Shown here piece after piece: positions 16,433-24,374 of a stretch of DNA of 49,679 nt (position 1 is the stretch's first letter; each line of letters starts with the position of its first letter). The translations under genes were made by a program, and so were the position numbers. Source of the DNA: an uncultured Pelagibacteraceae bacterium. GTDB taxonomy: Bacteria > Pseudomonadota > Alphaproteobacteria > Pelagibacterales > Pelagibacteraceae. Below the pieces are notes generated by a model, which did not search any database, had not been told where the DNA came from, and saw only the letters and a list, made by a program, of their open reading frames with translations. The DNA is taken from the NCBI GenBank assembly GCA_902635795.1, contig CACPPH010000005.1, forward strand, positions 1-49,679. The letters are read 5' to 3'.

Positions 16433-17044
16433 TTAGTTGAACTTTCTAGTTATCTCGATTTGTTGATAATCAGAGGCTAAAGACCCTCCGCAACTAAAAG
16501 GTCTTACTTTATTTTTAACTGCGTAGGTTTGAGTTGGCTTTAATGTAACTTCTAGTTGTACAAAGTTAACTAATTTTTGTGTAAAACTTTTATCATATCT
16601 CCAAGCATTCCATTGTGTTGGAGCGGTGAATACTTCACTTAAATAAGATGCAGCTTTTGAGTGAATCATATTGCTCTCGTTTTGTCCTTTTAAAAGATTA
16701 TTTTTAACTTTTTCAAAAATTTTTCTACATTTAATTGAGTCCGCCATGTACGAGTTAGCATTTAAATGAGTGCTCATCGGTGCTGACACAATTAATTGAA
16801 TTCCATCGTCTCTTCTAGAAAATAAAGCTTCAGTATAAATTGTAGATACATTTTTATTATCTACTTCAAGAATTAAATCGTTTTTAGCTTGCTTAAGATC
16901 GTTTTTTAATCTTAAAAGTCCTAGATCAAAAACTGTAAGAGGTTGAGAACTTAAAGTTTTCTCTATTAAATTTACATCTGCTTTAACAGTTGTAAAAATT
17001 AAACTTAATAAAACCAGACTTATATAATTCATTATTCTAGTCAT
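16433..17044 (-). CDS. Exported protein of unknown function between phoR and pstS
   Basis: I do not recognise this 203-residue protein. It begins with a good signal peptide (hydrophobic MNYISLVLLSLIFTTVKA, likely cleavage after A22), so the mature part should be periplasmic. Two cysteines, C106 and C185, could form one disulfide. The mature domain is mixed, with a basic helical stretch (RLKNDLKQAKNDL) then beta-rich parts, and no internal membrane segment. An alternative ATG at 17032 would give a shorter signal peptide. It is on the same strand as phoR and pstS, 63 bases after phoR, and the pstS Pho box follows its stop. The location suggests a role in phosphate sensing or uptake; this is inference. 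Confidence 0.75.
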   Translation of the reverse strand: MTRIMNYISLVLLSLIFTTVKADVNLIEKTLSSQPLTVFDLGLLRLKNDLKQAKNDLILEVDNKNVSTIYTEALFSRRDDGIQLIVSAPMSTHLNANSYMADSIKCRKIFEKVKNNLLKGQNESNMIHSKAASYLSEVFTAPTQWNAWRYDKSFTQKLVNFVQLEVTLKPTQTYAVKNKVRPFSCGGSLASDYQQIEITRKFN

Positions 17045-17107
17045 ACTAGAATTTTAACTATTTCGCTGTCTATCTCAAGACAAAATATAATTAAACTTTA
17101 ATATTTG

Positions 17108-18304
17108 CTAAAATTTAGAAAAATGAACCTTTATTTCAGTGCCACTTTGAGCTTCACTTTTTATTTCTAACTCACCTCTATGCTGATTAACAATGTGCTT
17201 CACGATCGCCATTCCAAGTCCAGTACCACCAACTTTTTTACTTTTAGCAGCATCAACTCTAAAAAATCTTTCTGTTATTCTAGGAATTTGTTCAGTTGGA
17301 ATTCCAATACCATTATCTTTAATGGACACGGTATAAGAGTCTCCTATAACTTTTCCGTTACCTTGCCCACAATTAATTTCAATCTTTTTATTTTTATCTG
17401 AATATTTTATACTATTATCAATAATATTTGAAAAAACTTCAATTAATTTTTCATGATCGCCTTTTATAAAGAAATCATCTTTTATATTATTTTTAAATTC
17501 AAAAGGCTTTAAATTTTTTTGATGGATATCTTCAACGTTATTTAAAATTTCTTTTAAATTTACTTTATCTTGAGGCTGTATATGTTCCTCTAACTCAATT
17601 TTACTTAGTGAAAGTAAATCTTTAATTAAGCTTTCCATCCTATCAGCTTGCTCAAGCATTATCGGTATGAATTTTTTTTGTGCTTCTAAATCATCTTTCG
17701 CATGTCCGCTTATAGTTTCTAGAAATCCTTTAATAGAAACTAAAGGCGTTTTAAGTTCATGGCTTACATTAGCTACAAAATCAGATTTGAACCTTTGCGC
17801 TTTTATAATATCGGTTAAATCTTTTAGAAATAAAACAACTGAGTCAGGATCATCGACATATGAGGTCGGTCCAGAGAATAGATGAACTTTAAAGAACTGA
17901 AATGAGGGAGAGGATAATTCTAAATCCATAGTAATTGTCTCTTTTTTTAAAAGCACTAAATCAATATTTTGGAGTAAATCAGGAACTCTCAATAAAGTAG
18001 CCACGTGCTTATTTAAATTATTTTCTCCAAATTTTTTTTTTGCACTACTATTAAAAAATTTGATATTTTTAAATTTATCTACAATTAAAATTAGATCATC
18101 GATTTGATTTATAATCTTTACTTGCTCATTAGTTTTTTCAATATTTTCATTGGTGATGTCTTCTATTCCCTCTTCATTATTACTTGGTTTGTTCTCTCTC
18201 TTAATATCGGATCTTGCCTCCATACCTGCTACAATTGATTTTCTGGATACTGCAATTACTACGATCACAATTATTCCAGCAAGAGAGTAAAATAAGAATT
18301 CCAT
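17108..18304 (-). CDS. phoR: Phosphate regulon sensor histidine kinase
   Basis: Phosphorylates PhoB under phosphate limitation. It has one N-terminal membrane helix (about residues 2-20), a charged linker, a PAS-like domain (about 65-165), a HisKA dimerisation domain with the phospho-His H182 in NVSHELKTP, and an ATPase domain with N-box IDNSIKYSD, G1 DNGIGIP and G2 GGTGLGMAIVKHIV. The single short membrane anchor without a periplasmic sensor domain is the normal PhoR architecture, with sensing through Pst and PhoU. The length is 398 residues. It sits upstream of pstS, separated by one unknown gene, while phoB lies at the far end of the operon. Confidence 0.93.
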   Translation of the reverse strand: MEFLFYSLAGIIVIVVIAVSRKSIVAGMEARSDIKRENKPSNNEEGIEDITNENIEKTNEQVKIINQIDDLILIVDKFKNIKFFNSSAKKKFGENNLNKHVATLLRVPDLLQNIDLVLLKKETITMDLELSSPSFQFFKVHLFSGPTSYVDDPDSVVLFLKDLTDIIKAQRFKSDFVANVSHELKTPLVSIKGFLETISGHAKDDLEAQKKFIPIMLEQADRMESLIKDLLSLSKIELEEHIQPQDKVNLKEILNNVEDIHQKNLKPFEFKNNIKDDFFIKGDHEKLIEVFSNIIDNSIKYSDKNKKIEINCGQGNGKVIGDSYTVSIKDNGIGIPTEQIPRITERFFRVDAAKSKKVGGTGLGMAIVKHIVNQHRGELEIKSEAQSGTEIKVHFSKF

Positions 18305-18346
18305 GATTTGATTATACTTTAAAGATATAGACTAAAGAAATATTTT

Positions 18347-19354
18347 TTAGCGGTTTGATACCGCACTATTTAAAAAGATTTTTGCGCAATTTTCCCAGGT
18401 ATATTTTTTTGCATGCTCAATGCAAGCGCTTCTATCTGACTTAAGAGCTTCAAGTGCTGCTTTTTTAAGATCGTTGTTTAACGAGCCAATGTTTGTACCG
18501 TTAAAAATATCTTTTGGTCCTGCTACTGGGTAAGCAGCTACTGGCAATCCACATTTTAAAGCTTCTATAATTACAATTCCAAAAGTATCTGTTTTGCTCG
18601 GGAAAACAAAAACATCAGAAGAAGCAAAGTAACTTGCAAGCTCACCATTTGTTCTCTCTCCTTTAAATATTGCTTCAGGGTATTCTTTTTTAAGTTTATC
18701 TAAATCAGGTCCTTTACCAACAACTAGTTTCGTGCCTTCTAACTCTAAATCCAGAAATGCTCTGATGTTCTTCTCAATAGATACCCTACCCACATAAAGA
18801 TAAATTGGTCTTTTATACTCTAAATTAATCTTTTTAGGCTTTTGAAATGCCCCGTGGTTTGCCCCTCTTGTCCAAACAACCATCTTATCCTTATCAAAAC
18901 CAATTTCTTGAAGTTCATCTTTCATTGATTGAGTTGTTACTAAAATTTTTTCCGCCTTTGAATGAAATCCTTTAAGGAACTTTTGAGCAAGCTTAATTGG
19001 CAAATAAGGATAGTATAGCTTCAAATATTTATCAAATTGAGTATGGTAAGACGTGGTAAACTTAAGCTTATTTTTTACACAATATCTTTTTGCAAATATT
19101 CCTATCGGGCCTTCTGTAGCTATGTGAATTATGTCAGCATCGGCTTTAGAAATTAATCTACCTACTCTAGGCCAAACATTAAGAGAAAGTTTTATTTCAT
19201 TATATTTTGGCATTGGCACAGTAAAAAATTGATTAGGTTCAATATATTCAACCTGATGTCCAATTTTTTTTAATTCATCGCCAAGATTTTTTAAAGTTCT
19301 ACAAACACCATTCACTTGCGGATACCAGGCATCAGTAACGATTAAAATTTTCAT
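18347..19354 (-). CDS. GT4-family glycosyltransferase, probable diacylglycerol glycosyltransferase (Agt-like)
   Basis: A cytoplasmic GT-B fold enzyme of 335 residues. The N-terminal domain begins MKILIVTDAWYPQVNGVCRT, typical of lipid GT4 enzymes (SQD2/Agt/MgdA-like). The C-terminal nucleotide-sugar domain has IYLYVGRVSIEKNI and then VFPSKTDTFGIVIIEAL with the family E-x7-E type motif. It overlaps the stop of the plcP-like gene by 4 bases (ATGA). In Agrobacterium, and by homology in marine alphaproteobacteria including SAR11, such a gene next to plcP makes glucosyl- or glucuronosyl-diacylglycerol under phosphate stress. That specific activity is inferred from context. Confidence 0.85.
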   Translation of the reverse strand: MKILIVTDAWYPQVNGVCRTLKNLGDELKKIGHQVEYIEPNQFFTVPMPKYNEIKLSLNVWPRVGRLISKADADIIHIATEGPIGIFAKRYCVKNKLKFTTSYHTQFDKYLKLYYPYLPIKLAQKFLKGFHSKAEKILVTTQSMKDELQEIGFDKDKMVVWTRGANHGAFQKPKKINLEYKRPIYLYVGRVSIEKNIRAFLDLELEGTKLVVGKGPDLDKLKKEYPEAIFKGERTNGELASYFASSDVFVFPSKTDTFGIVIIEALKCGLPVAAYPVAGPKDIFNGTNIGSLNNDLKKAALEALKSDRSACIEHAKKYTWENCAKIFLNSAVSNR

Positions 19355-20166
19355 TTATTTACTACTTTTAGATATGGCTCGTAATCGACAACATCACCTC
19401 TGATTTTGTCCCAGTCAATAACTTCCATGCGACCATCGAAATGTTCTACCAAGAAAGTTGCACCTTCTACCCAATCACCACAATTTAAATATCTCACACC
19501 ATCTAAGACTTGATCGGCAGAATGATGAATATGACCACAAATTATACCATCAACATTTTTTCTTTTAGCATAAGTTGCTAAAGTTTTTTCATAATCGCCT
19601 ATATATTTTACAGCGTTCTTTACTTTGTGTTTTAAATATTTTGCTAAAGACCAATTACCCTTTTTAAATAATCTTCTAAAAAAATTGATAACAACATTAA
19701 ACTCAAGTAAAAAACTATAAGCAATAGCTCCTACTTTTGATAACCATGGAGCATATTTCATCACTCCATCCCAGGCATCACCATGAACAACAATATACTT
19801 TTTATTATCTGCCGAGACATGTATAGCTCTGTTAATTACTTCGATATCTCCAAAGTGTAATGGTAAAAACTTTCTAAACACATCATCATGATTTCCAACA
19901 ATATATTTTACTTTTGTTCCATGTCTAGCTTTTCTTAATGTTTTTTGAATCACATCATTATGTTCTTGAGGCCAGTAAAATTTTGTTTTTAAAGCCCAAA
20001 CATCAATGATATCACCAACAAGATATAAATTCTCTGACCTTGAATGTTTGTAAAATTCTAATAATTTGTTTGCTGCACTTTTTCTATGCCCAAGGTGCAA
20101 GTCGGAAATAAAGATACTTTTGTAATTTAAAATCTTTCCCTTAGATTTAGTTTGAATTGTTTCCAT
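19351..20166 (-). CDS. plcP: Calcineurin-like metallophosphoesterase, probable PlcP phospholipase C
   Basis: Proposed to remove phospho-head groups from membrane phospholipids, giving diacylglycerol. All metal motifs are present: SDLHLGH (D22, H24), GD at 51-52, GNHD at 91-94, HGD at 128-130 and GHIH at 211-214. This family is often annotated UDP-2,3-diacylglucosamine hydrolase (LpxH-like), but Sinorhizobium PlcP belongs here, and the overlap with a lipid glycosyltransferase favours PlcP. I start at the ATG at 20166 (271 residues); an ATG at 20205 adds 13 residues that lie in the probable core promoter. A Pho-box-like repeat lies 45-62 bases upstream of the chosen start. Confidence 0.85.
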   Translation of the reverse strand: METIQTKSKGKILNYKSIFISDLHLGHRKSAANKLLEFYKHSRSENLYLVGDIIDVWALKTKFYWPQEHNDVIQKTLRKARHGTKVKYIVGNHDDVFRKFLPLHFGDIEVINRAIHVSADNKKYIVVHGDAWDGVMKYAPWLSKVGAIAYSFLLEFNVVINFFRRLFKKGNWSLAKYLKHKVKNAVKYIGDYEKTLATYAKRKNVDGIICGHIHHSADQVLDGVRYLNCGDWVEGATFLVEHFDGRMEVIDWDKIRGDVVDYEPYLKVVNK

Positions 20167-20194
20167 ATTTTTTATAAAACGAATCTCTAGTAAA

Positions 20195-20228
20195 AGTAGA
20201 ATCATAAATATGTTACAGAATTGTTAAA
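20195..20228 (-). promoter_or_regulatory. Pho-box-like promoter for plcP-glycosyltransferase
   Basis: On the minus strand the half-sites TTTAACA and TGTAACA (20222-20228 and 20211-20217) repeat with an 11-base period, resembling the pstS site at 16393. Candidate -10 hexamers are TATGAT at 20201-20206 (one mismatch to consensus but only 4 bases from the box) and TCTACT at 20195-20200 (10 bases from the box, the spacing of classical Pho promoters). Because TGTWACA is nearly its own reverse complement, an effect on the plus-strand lipid kinase gene at 20231 is also possible. Confidence 0.65.
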
Positions 20229-20230
20229 AT

Positions 20231-21127
20231 ATGAATAAAAAATTGAATTTTGCAGTGATATTTAACGCAAATGCAGCAGGTGGTAGAAAACTTAAATTAA
20301 TTAACAAGGTCATTAATCTTTTAGAAAAAAATCATATTGTAGATCTTTTTAAAACCGAAAGCGAAGATCATGCAAGGAATGTATTTAAAGAATTGTCTAA
20401 TAAAAAATTTGATCGGTTAGTATTTGCTGGCGGTGACGGGAGCGTATGTTTTGGTATTAATGAAATGTTTAAAAGTGATAATCTAAAAGACAAATTAGTT
20501 GGATACATACCTGCTGGCACTGCAAATATTTTACAAATAGAAACTCAAATTAAGAAAAAGGCGGAGGAGATTTACAACGTCCTAGTATCAGATAATCATA
20601 AGAAAATTTCATTAGCAAAAATAAATGATAAGTACTTTTTCTTGATGGCTGGTGTAGGTTTTGACTCTCGAATTGTTGAGTCCATAAATACTAATATTAA
20701 AAAGTATCTTGGAAAAGTAATTTTCGCTTTAAAAGGTTTTCAGCATTTTTTATTTTTAAAAAATAATAAAATGGAGGTTAAGGTAGATAATGAAAAAATT
20801 ATGGCTGATTGGATTTTATGTACTAATTCAAAATACTATGCTGGTCCCCATTCTATAACTAATGATACCAATATATTTGAAAACAGGATAGTGGCTTACA
20901 TATTTAAAGACCTGACCAGAATAAAATTACTTTATTATGTTTGGTTAATTTTAACCAAAGGCGACTTAACTCCTGCAAAAAGTGTAATTAAAAAAGAATT
21001 GAACAGATTAAAAATAAATGGTGTAAACAATAAAGTTCTATCACAAGTTGATGGTGAAAATTGTGGTTACGTAAACAGTCTTGAAATCCAAAAAACAGAC
21101 AGATTTATAAATTTATTAGTTCCGTAA
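20231..21127 (+). CDS. Diacylglycerol-kinase-family lipid kinase
   Basis: An enzyme of the DAGK catalytic family (YegS/DgkB-like), 298 residues, which phosphorylates a lipid hydroxyl with ATP. It shows the N-terminal VIFNANAAGGRK, the nucleotide-binding GGDGS at 67-71 and PAGTANILQIE near residue 97, then a beta-rich C-terminal domain with GVGFDSRIVE. It is divergent from plcP, and the 64-base gap from the chosen plcP start contains the Pho-box-like repeat, directly abutting this ATG. PlcP releases diacylglycerol, so a kinase that returns it to phosphatidic acid, or that tunes the flow to glycolipid, would be a sensible partner. The lipid substrate is not visible from sequence. Confidence 0.82.
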   Translation: MNKKLNFAVIFNANAAGGRKLKLINKVINLLEKNHIVDLFKTESEDHARNVFKELSNKKFDRLVFAGGDGSVCFGINEMFKSDNLKDKLVGYIPAGTANILQIETQIKKKAEEIYNVLVSDNHKKISLAKINDKYFFLMAGVGFDSRIVESINTNIKKYLGKVIFALKGFQHFLFLKNNKMEVKVDNEKIMADWILCTNSKYYAGPHSITNDTNIFENRIVAYIFKDLTRIKLLYYVWLILTKGDLTPAKSVIKKELNRLKINGVNNKVLSQVDGENCGYVNSLEIQKTDRFINLLVP

Positions 21128-21228
21128 GATTTTCTAAATCTTTTCAACTTTTAGTTTAAAAGATTTTTCTTAATTTCATTTGAAAAATTTTTTAGATTAT
21201 TTTAGATTTTTCTTTTTGGAGGAATAAT

Positions 21229-21426
21229 ATGAAAAAAAAATTAAAAAAAAACGAAAAGAAAAAGAAAAAAATACTAAAATCAATCGATAAGCTTAAAAAT
21301 AAGATAAGCACTAAACAAAAAAAACTATCAAAGATTGATCTAAAGATAGCTAGTATCGAGAAAAAAATCGCTGAAAAAAGAGCTAACAAAAATAAAGAAC
21401 CTATCACAGCATCTTTAAATAATTAG
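21229..21426 (+). CDS. Short lysine-rich coiled-coil protein
   Basis: A 65-residue, extremely basic protein of which nearly half the residues are Lys. Repeating heptad-like spacing of Ile/Leu (LKSIDKLKNKI, KLSKIDLKIASIEKKI) predicts a coiled coil over about residues 14-50. A strong ribosome binding site, GGAGGA at 21218-21223, lies 5 bases before the ATG, and a clear terminator follows at 21446; together these argue for a real gene rather than low-complexity noise. The cytoplasmic target may be nucleic acid because of the charge, but no family is recognised. It lies alone between the lipid kinase and a convergent SMR-like gene. Confidence 0.72.
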   Translation: MKKKLKKNEKKKKKILKSIDKLKNKISTKQKKLSKIDLKIASIEKKIAEKRANKNKEPITASLNN

Positions 21427-21445
21427 TTTATAAAGTAATTAAATG

Positions 21446-21472
21446 CCCCTGATTTAAAAACATCAGGGGTTT
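21446..21472 (+). terminator. Intrinsic terminator after the lysine-rich protein gene
   Basis: CCCCTGAT (21446-21453) pairs perfectly with ATCAGGGG (21462-21469) over an 8-base loop, followed by TTT. It lies 20 bases after the stop of the small basic protein gene and touches the stop of the convergent SMR-like gene at 21471, so it may serve both directions. Confidence 0.8.
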
Positions 21473-21815
21473 ACTTTAATTTACCAAAAAGGTTTAAAAG
21501 TATAACTCCTGAAACAATTAAAATTAATCCAACAGTACCATAAAGATTAGGAGTTTGATTGTATTTAAATATTCCAAATAATGTAACTGCAGTTATTGTT
21601 AATGCTCCGTAAGTGGCATAAGTAAATCCAACAGGTATTATAGTCATTGCTCTAGATAAACAAAAAATACAAACAACAATACTTGTGATGCAAAAAATTG
21701 TTGGTGTGAGCTTAGTAAAACTTTCAGTAGTTTTGAGAAAACCGTTAGTGGCAATACCTGTTATAATTGCAAGAATTAGATAAATATATCCACTTAATAA
21801 ACTTATACTTTTCAT
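21471..21815 (-). CDS. SMR-family small membrane protein lacking the essential glutamate
   Basis: Four membrane helices in 114 residues and clear similarity to EmrE: YIYLILAI..FLKTTESFTKLTPT in helix 1, IPVGFTYATYGALTI in helix 3 and LILIVSGVILLNL in helix 4. In EmrE, Glu14 in YIYLGGAILAE binds both drug and protons; the aligned residue here is Gly20, and Trp63 aligns with Tyr. The protein is therefore probably not an ordinary proton-coupled drug exporter. It overlaps the upstream NDUFA9-like gene by 4 bases (ATGA), suggesting a joint function, possibly in lipid or quinone handling (speculative). Confidence 0.82.
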   Translation of the reverse strand: MKSISLLSGYIYLILAIITGIATNGFLKTTESFTKLTPTIFCITSIVVCIFCLSRAMTIIPVGFTYATYGALTITAVTLFGIFKYNQTPNLYGTVGLILIVSGVILLNLFGKLK

Positions 21816-22756
21816 TGTGCTTTAGCAAATTGGCCGCCGTCTTTATATCTCCATAACCATTTTTTCATTTCTTCTTCAACATCTGTTGGATTTATATCAA
21901 GATCTTTAATTGTTAGATGATTGTTGGAAACAACGTTATCTGCCTCAGATAAAATTTCACATTGGTCTTTTGTTAAAATCGGGGGGAAAGGAAGTAAATC
22001 CGTTATACTACTCTGTATTTTTGCAATAGCCATTGGCATTTCAACAACGAACCTTTTTTTGTTAATAGTTAATAATATTGATTTTACCATATCTCCAAAA
22101 CTAATTATTTTTGGTCCTCCAATTTCATAAACTTTACCTTCATTATTTTTAATTTCAATTGCTTTTAATATTGACCTTGCAACATCTGAAACTAAGATTG
22201 GTTGAAACTTATAATTTTTTCCAACAACTGGAATTACAGGCAATATACTTAATTTTGAAAAAAGATTGGTAAAGTTATCTTCAGGGCCACATACTACACT
22301 AGGTCTTATAATTACTGTTTTTTTAAAATTCTCTAGTGCTTTTTGTTCTCCGAGAAATTTTGATTTTTGATAAAGAGATTTTGATTTATCATTAGCTCCA
22401 ATAGCGCTGACGTGAATAAATTTCTTTACATTCGTTTCTGAACAAATCTTGGCGACAGCTTCAGGAATTTTTGAGTGAATATTAAAAAATTTTTGTTTTC
22501 TTGTCTCAAAAAGAATACCAATCAAATTTATTACTACATCTGAGTTCTTAATTGCCTCTTTTAAATCATTAAAATTATTTGGGTTCCAGTCTAGTAATTC
22601 TATAGCTCCAGGAGTAGCTTGAGTCTTTAAATAACCTTTCTGAAAGGGTTTTCGTGTCGTTAAGATACATCTGAAGTTTTTCTTGGTCAAATTTCGAACA
22701 AGATATCTGCCTATAAAACCCCCACCACCTAAAATTGTGCAAATGCGATTTTTCAT
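21812..22756 (-). CDS. Atypical SDR of the NDUFA9 / complex I 39-kDa-like family
   Basis: An NAD(P)-binding Rossmann protein of 314 residues. The nucleotide motif GGGGFIG is at residues 10-16, with DVVINLIGILFE and KFIHVSAIGANDKSKSLYQKSKF (the second given in part, with the active-site-like Y and K). Bacterial homologues are annotated as NADH-ubiquinone oxidoreductase 39-kDa-like or complex I intermediate-associated proteins; their reaction is not established. It is divergent from rnd, with only 17 bases between starts, and translationally coupled to the SMR-like gene. Confidence 0.86.
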   Translation of the reverse strand: MKNRICTILGGGGFIGRYLVRNLTKKNFRCILTTRKPFQKGYLKTQATPGAIELLDWNPNNFNDLKEAIKNSDVVINLIGILFETRKQKFFNIHSKIPEAVAKICSETNVKKFIHVSAIGANDKSKSLYQKSKFLGEQKALENFKKTVIIRPSVVCGPEDNFTNLFSKLSILPVIPVVGKNYKFQPILVSDVARSILKAIEIKNNEGKVYEIGGPKIISFGDMVKSILLTINKKRFVVEMPMAIAKIQSSITDLLPFPPILTKDQCEILSEADNVVSNNHLTIKDLDINPTDVEEEMKKWLWRYKDGGQFAKAQ

Positions 22757-22773
22757 GGTATTTAAAGTTATAT

Positions 22774-23397
22774 ATGAAAATTACTAAGATTAAAGAGGAC
22801 ATAACTTCAGATATAGCCAGTTCATTTAAAAATAGTATTGCTATAGATACCGAGGCAACAGGGCTGCAAATTCCTGAAAGAGATAAATTAAGTTTAGTTC
22901 AAATATGTGATGAAAAAGGGAATGTCTTTATTATCCAACCAAATAAAAATAATTATAGAGCGCCAAATTTAGTATCAATTTTAGAAAATGATAAAATTTT
23001 AAAGATTGGCCATTTTTTAAGATTTGACAAAAGCGCTTTAGAATTTTTTCTTAAATGTAAAATTAAAAATATATTTGACACTAAAATTGCCTCTAAAATT
23101 GTTAGAACTTATACTGATGCCCACGGTTTAAAAAATCTTGTTCAAGAATTTTGTAATAAAAATATTGATAAACGATATGGAAGTAGTGACTGGAACAAAG
23201 ATATTAATAAATTATCTGAAAAACAATTAGAGTATGCTGCTAATGACGTTATATATTTACACAAAATAAAGTCAGAACTTGAAGTTATGCTTACAAGAGA
23301 AAAAAGGATGGATGTTTTTAAAAAATGTCTTACTTTTTTAGATACTAGAGTCGAACTTGATCAAAAAGGTTTTAAAGAGGATATTTTTGAACACTAA
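22774..23397 (+). CDS. rnd: RNase D-like 3'-5' exonuclease
   Basis: A DEDD-family exonuclease that trims RNA 3' ends, including tRNA precursors in E. coli. I use the ATG at 22774 (207 residues); an in-frame TTG at 22735 would overlap the divergent gene. Exo I has D25 and E27 (AIDTEATGLQ), Exo II is in HFLRFD, and Exo III is YAANDVIYLH with the Tyr that defines the DEDDy subclass. It lacks the HRDC domains of E. coli RNase D (about 375 residues), as is usual for the short alphaproteobacterial form. Its stop overlaps the start of kdsD by one base. Confidence 0.9.
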   Translation: MKITKIKEDITSDIASSFKNSIAIDTEATGLQIPERDKLSLVQICDEKGNVFIIQPNKNNYRAPNLVSILENDKILKIGHFLRFDKSALEFFLKCKIKNIFDTKIASKIVRTYTDAHGLKNLVQEFCNKNIDKRYGSSDWNKDINKLSEKQLEYAANDVIYLHKIKSELEVMLTREKRMDVFKKCLTFLDTRVELDQKGFKEDIFEH

Positions 23398-24374
23398 TGA
23401 AAAAAAAAAATTACTTATCACTAGCTAGAAAATCAGCAGATCTACAGATACAAGAACTTAAAAAAGTAAAAAAAGTATTTAATAATTCCTTTATAAAAGC
23501 TATTGATGCTATTCTAAATTGTAAAGGTAAGATAATTTTTGCAGGAATAGGAAAATCTGGTTTGATAGCAAGAAAAATTTCTGCAACTTTTTCAAGTGTA
23601 GGAGTTCCAAGTTTTTTTTGCGACCCAGCTCAAGCCTTACACGGTGATATGGGACAAATAGAGAAAAAAGATATCCTAATTATATTTTCTTATTCGGGCA
23701 ACACCTCAGAATTAAACAATATGTTAAGATATGCTAATCGATACGGCATCAAAATTATAGGTATTGCATCTAAACCTGACAGCATTCTCTTAAAAGCAAG
23801 TGACATTAAATTATTACTTCCAAAAGTAAAAGAGTCGGATTTAACGGGTATGGTGCCTACATCTAGCACATCAATTGCTTTACTTTTAGGAGATTGCCTA
23901 GCTACAACAGTTATGTATCAAAAAAAATTTTCTAAAGAAAAATTTAGAATATTTCACCCAGGCGGCAATATCGGAAGTTCTTTGCTTTTGGCTAAAGATA
24001 TTATGATTTCAGGTAAAAAGATGCCTATAGTAAATTTCAAAATTAATTTTAAAAATGCACTGAAAATAATGAATCAAAAAAAATTAGGAATAATTGTAAT
24101 GCTTAAAAATAAATTTATTAAAGGAATTTTGACAGACGGAGATCTAAGACGAGAGCTTAAAAACTATTCTGCAAATGACAAGTTAGATAAATTTATGACT
24201 AAAGACCCTTTAGTTGTTAATGAAAATATGCCAGCAACTAAAGCATTAGCAATAATGAACGAAAAAAAAATTACAAGTCTTTTAATAGTTTCCGATAAAG
24301 ATTTAAAGAAAAAGAACAAAACTTTAAAAGGAATAATTCATATTCACTTTCTTTTACAAAATGGAATTAAATGA
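23397..24374 (+). CDS. kdsD: Arabinose-5-phosphate isomerase
   Basis: Interconverts ribulose-5-phosphate and arabinose-5-phosphate, the first step toward Kdo. A SIS domain (about residues 35-170) carries FAGIGKSGLIARKISATF and IIFSYSGNTSELNNML. GLTGMVP-like LTGMVPTSSTSIALLLGD follows, and two CBS domains (about 205-325) complete the KpsF/GutQ architecture at 325 residues. It is first in a run kdsD-lptC-lptB for LPS synthesis and export. It overlaps the preceding rnd stop by one base and lptC by 4 bases. Confidence 0.94.
   Translation: MKKKNYLSLARKSADLQIQELKKVKKVFNNSFIKAIDAILNCKGKIIFAGIGKSGLIARKISATFSSVGVPSFFCDPAQALHGDMGQIEKKDILIIFSYSGNTSELNNMLRYANRYGIKIIGIASKPDSILLKASDIKLLLPKVKESDLTGMVPTSSTSIALLLGDCLATTVMYQKKFSKEKFRIFHPGGNIGSSLLLAKDIMISGKKMPIVNFKINFKNALKIMNQKKLGIIVMLKNKFIKGILTDGDLRRELKNYSANDKLDKFMTKDPLVVNENMPATKALAIMNEKKITSLLIVSDKDLKKKNKTLKGIIHIHFLLQNGIK

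Noticed and set aside
20167-20205. N-terminal extension of the PlcP-like protein (13 residues)
   Set aside because: The extension falls on the probable -10 region after the Pho-box-like repeat and is not needed for the fold.
21192-21407. A Phe/Leu-rich minus-strand frame resembling a membrane protein
   Set aside because: It is the reverse complement of the lysine-rich coiled-coil gene: poly-Lys codons read backwards give Phe and Leu.
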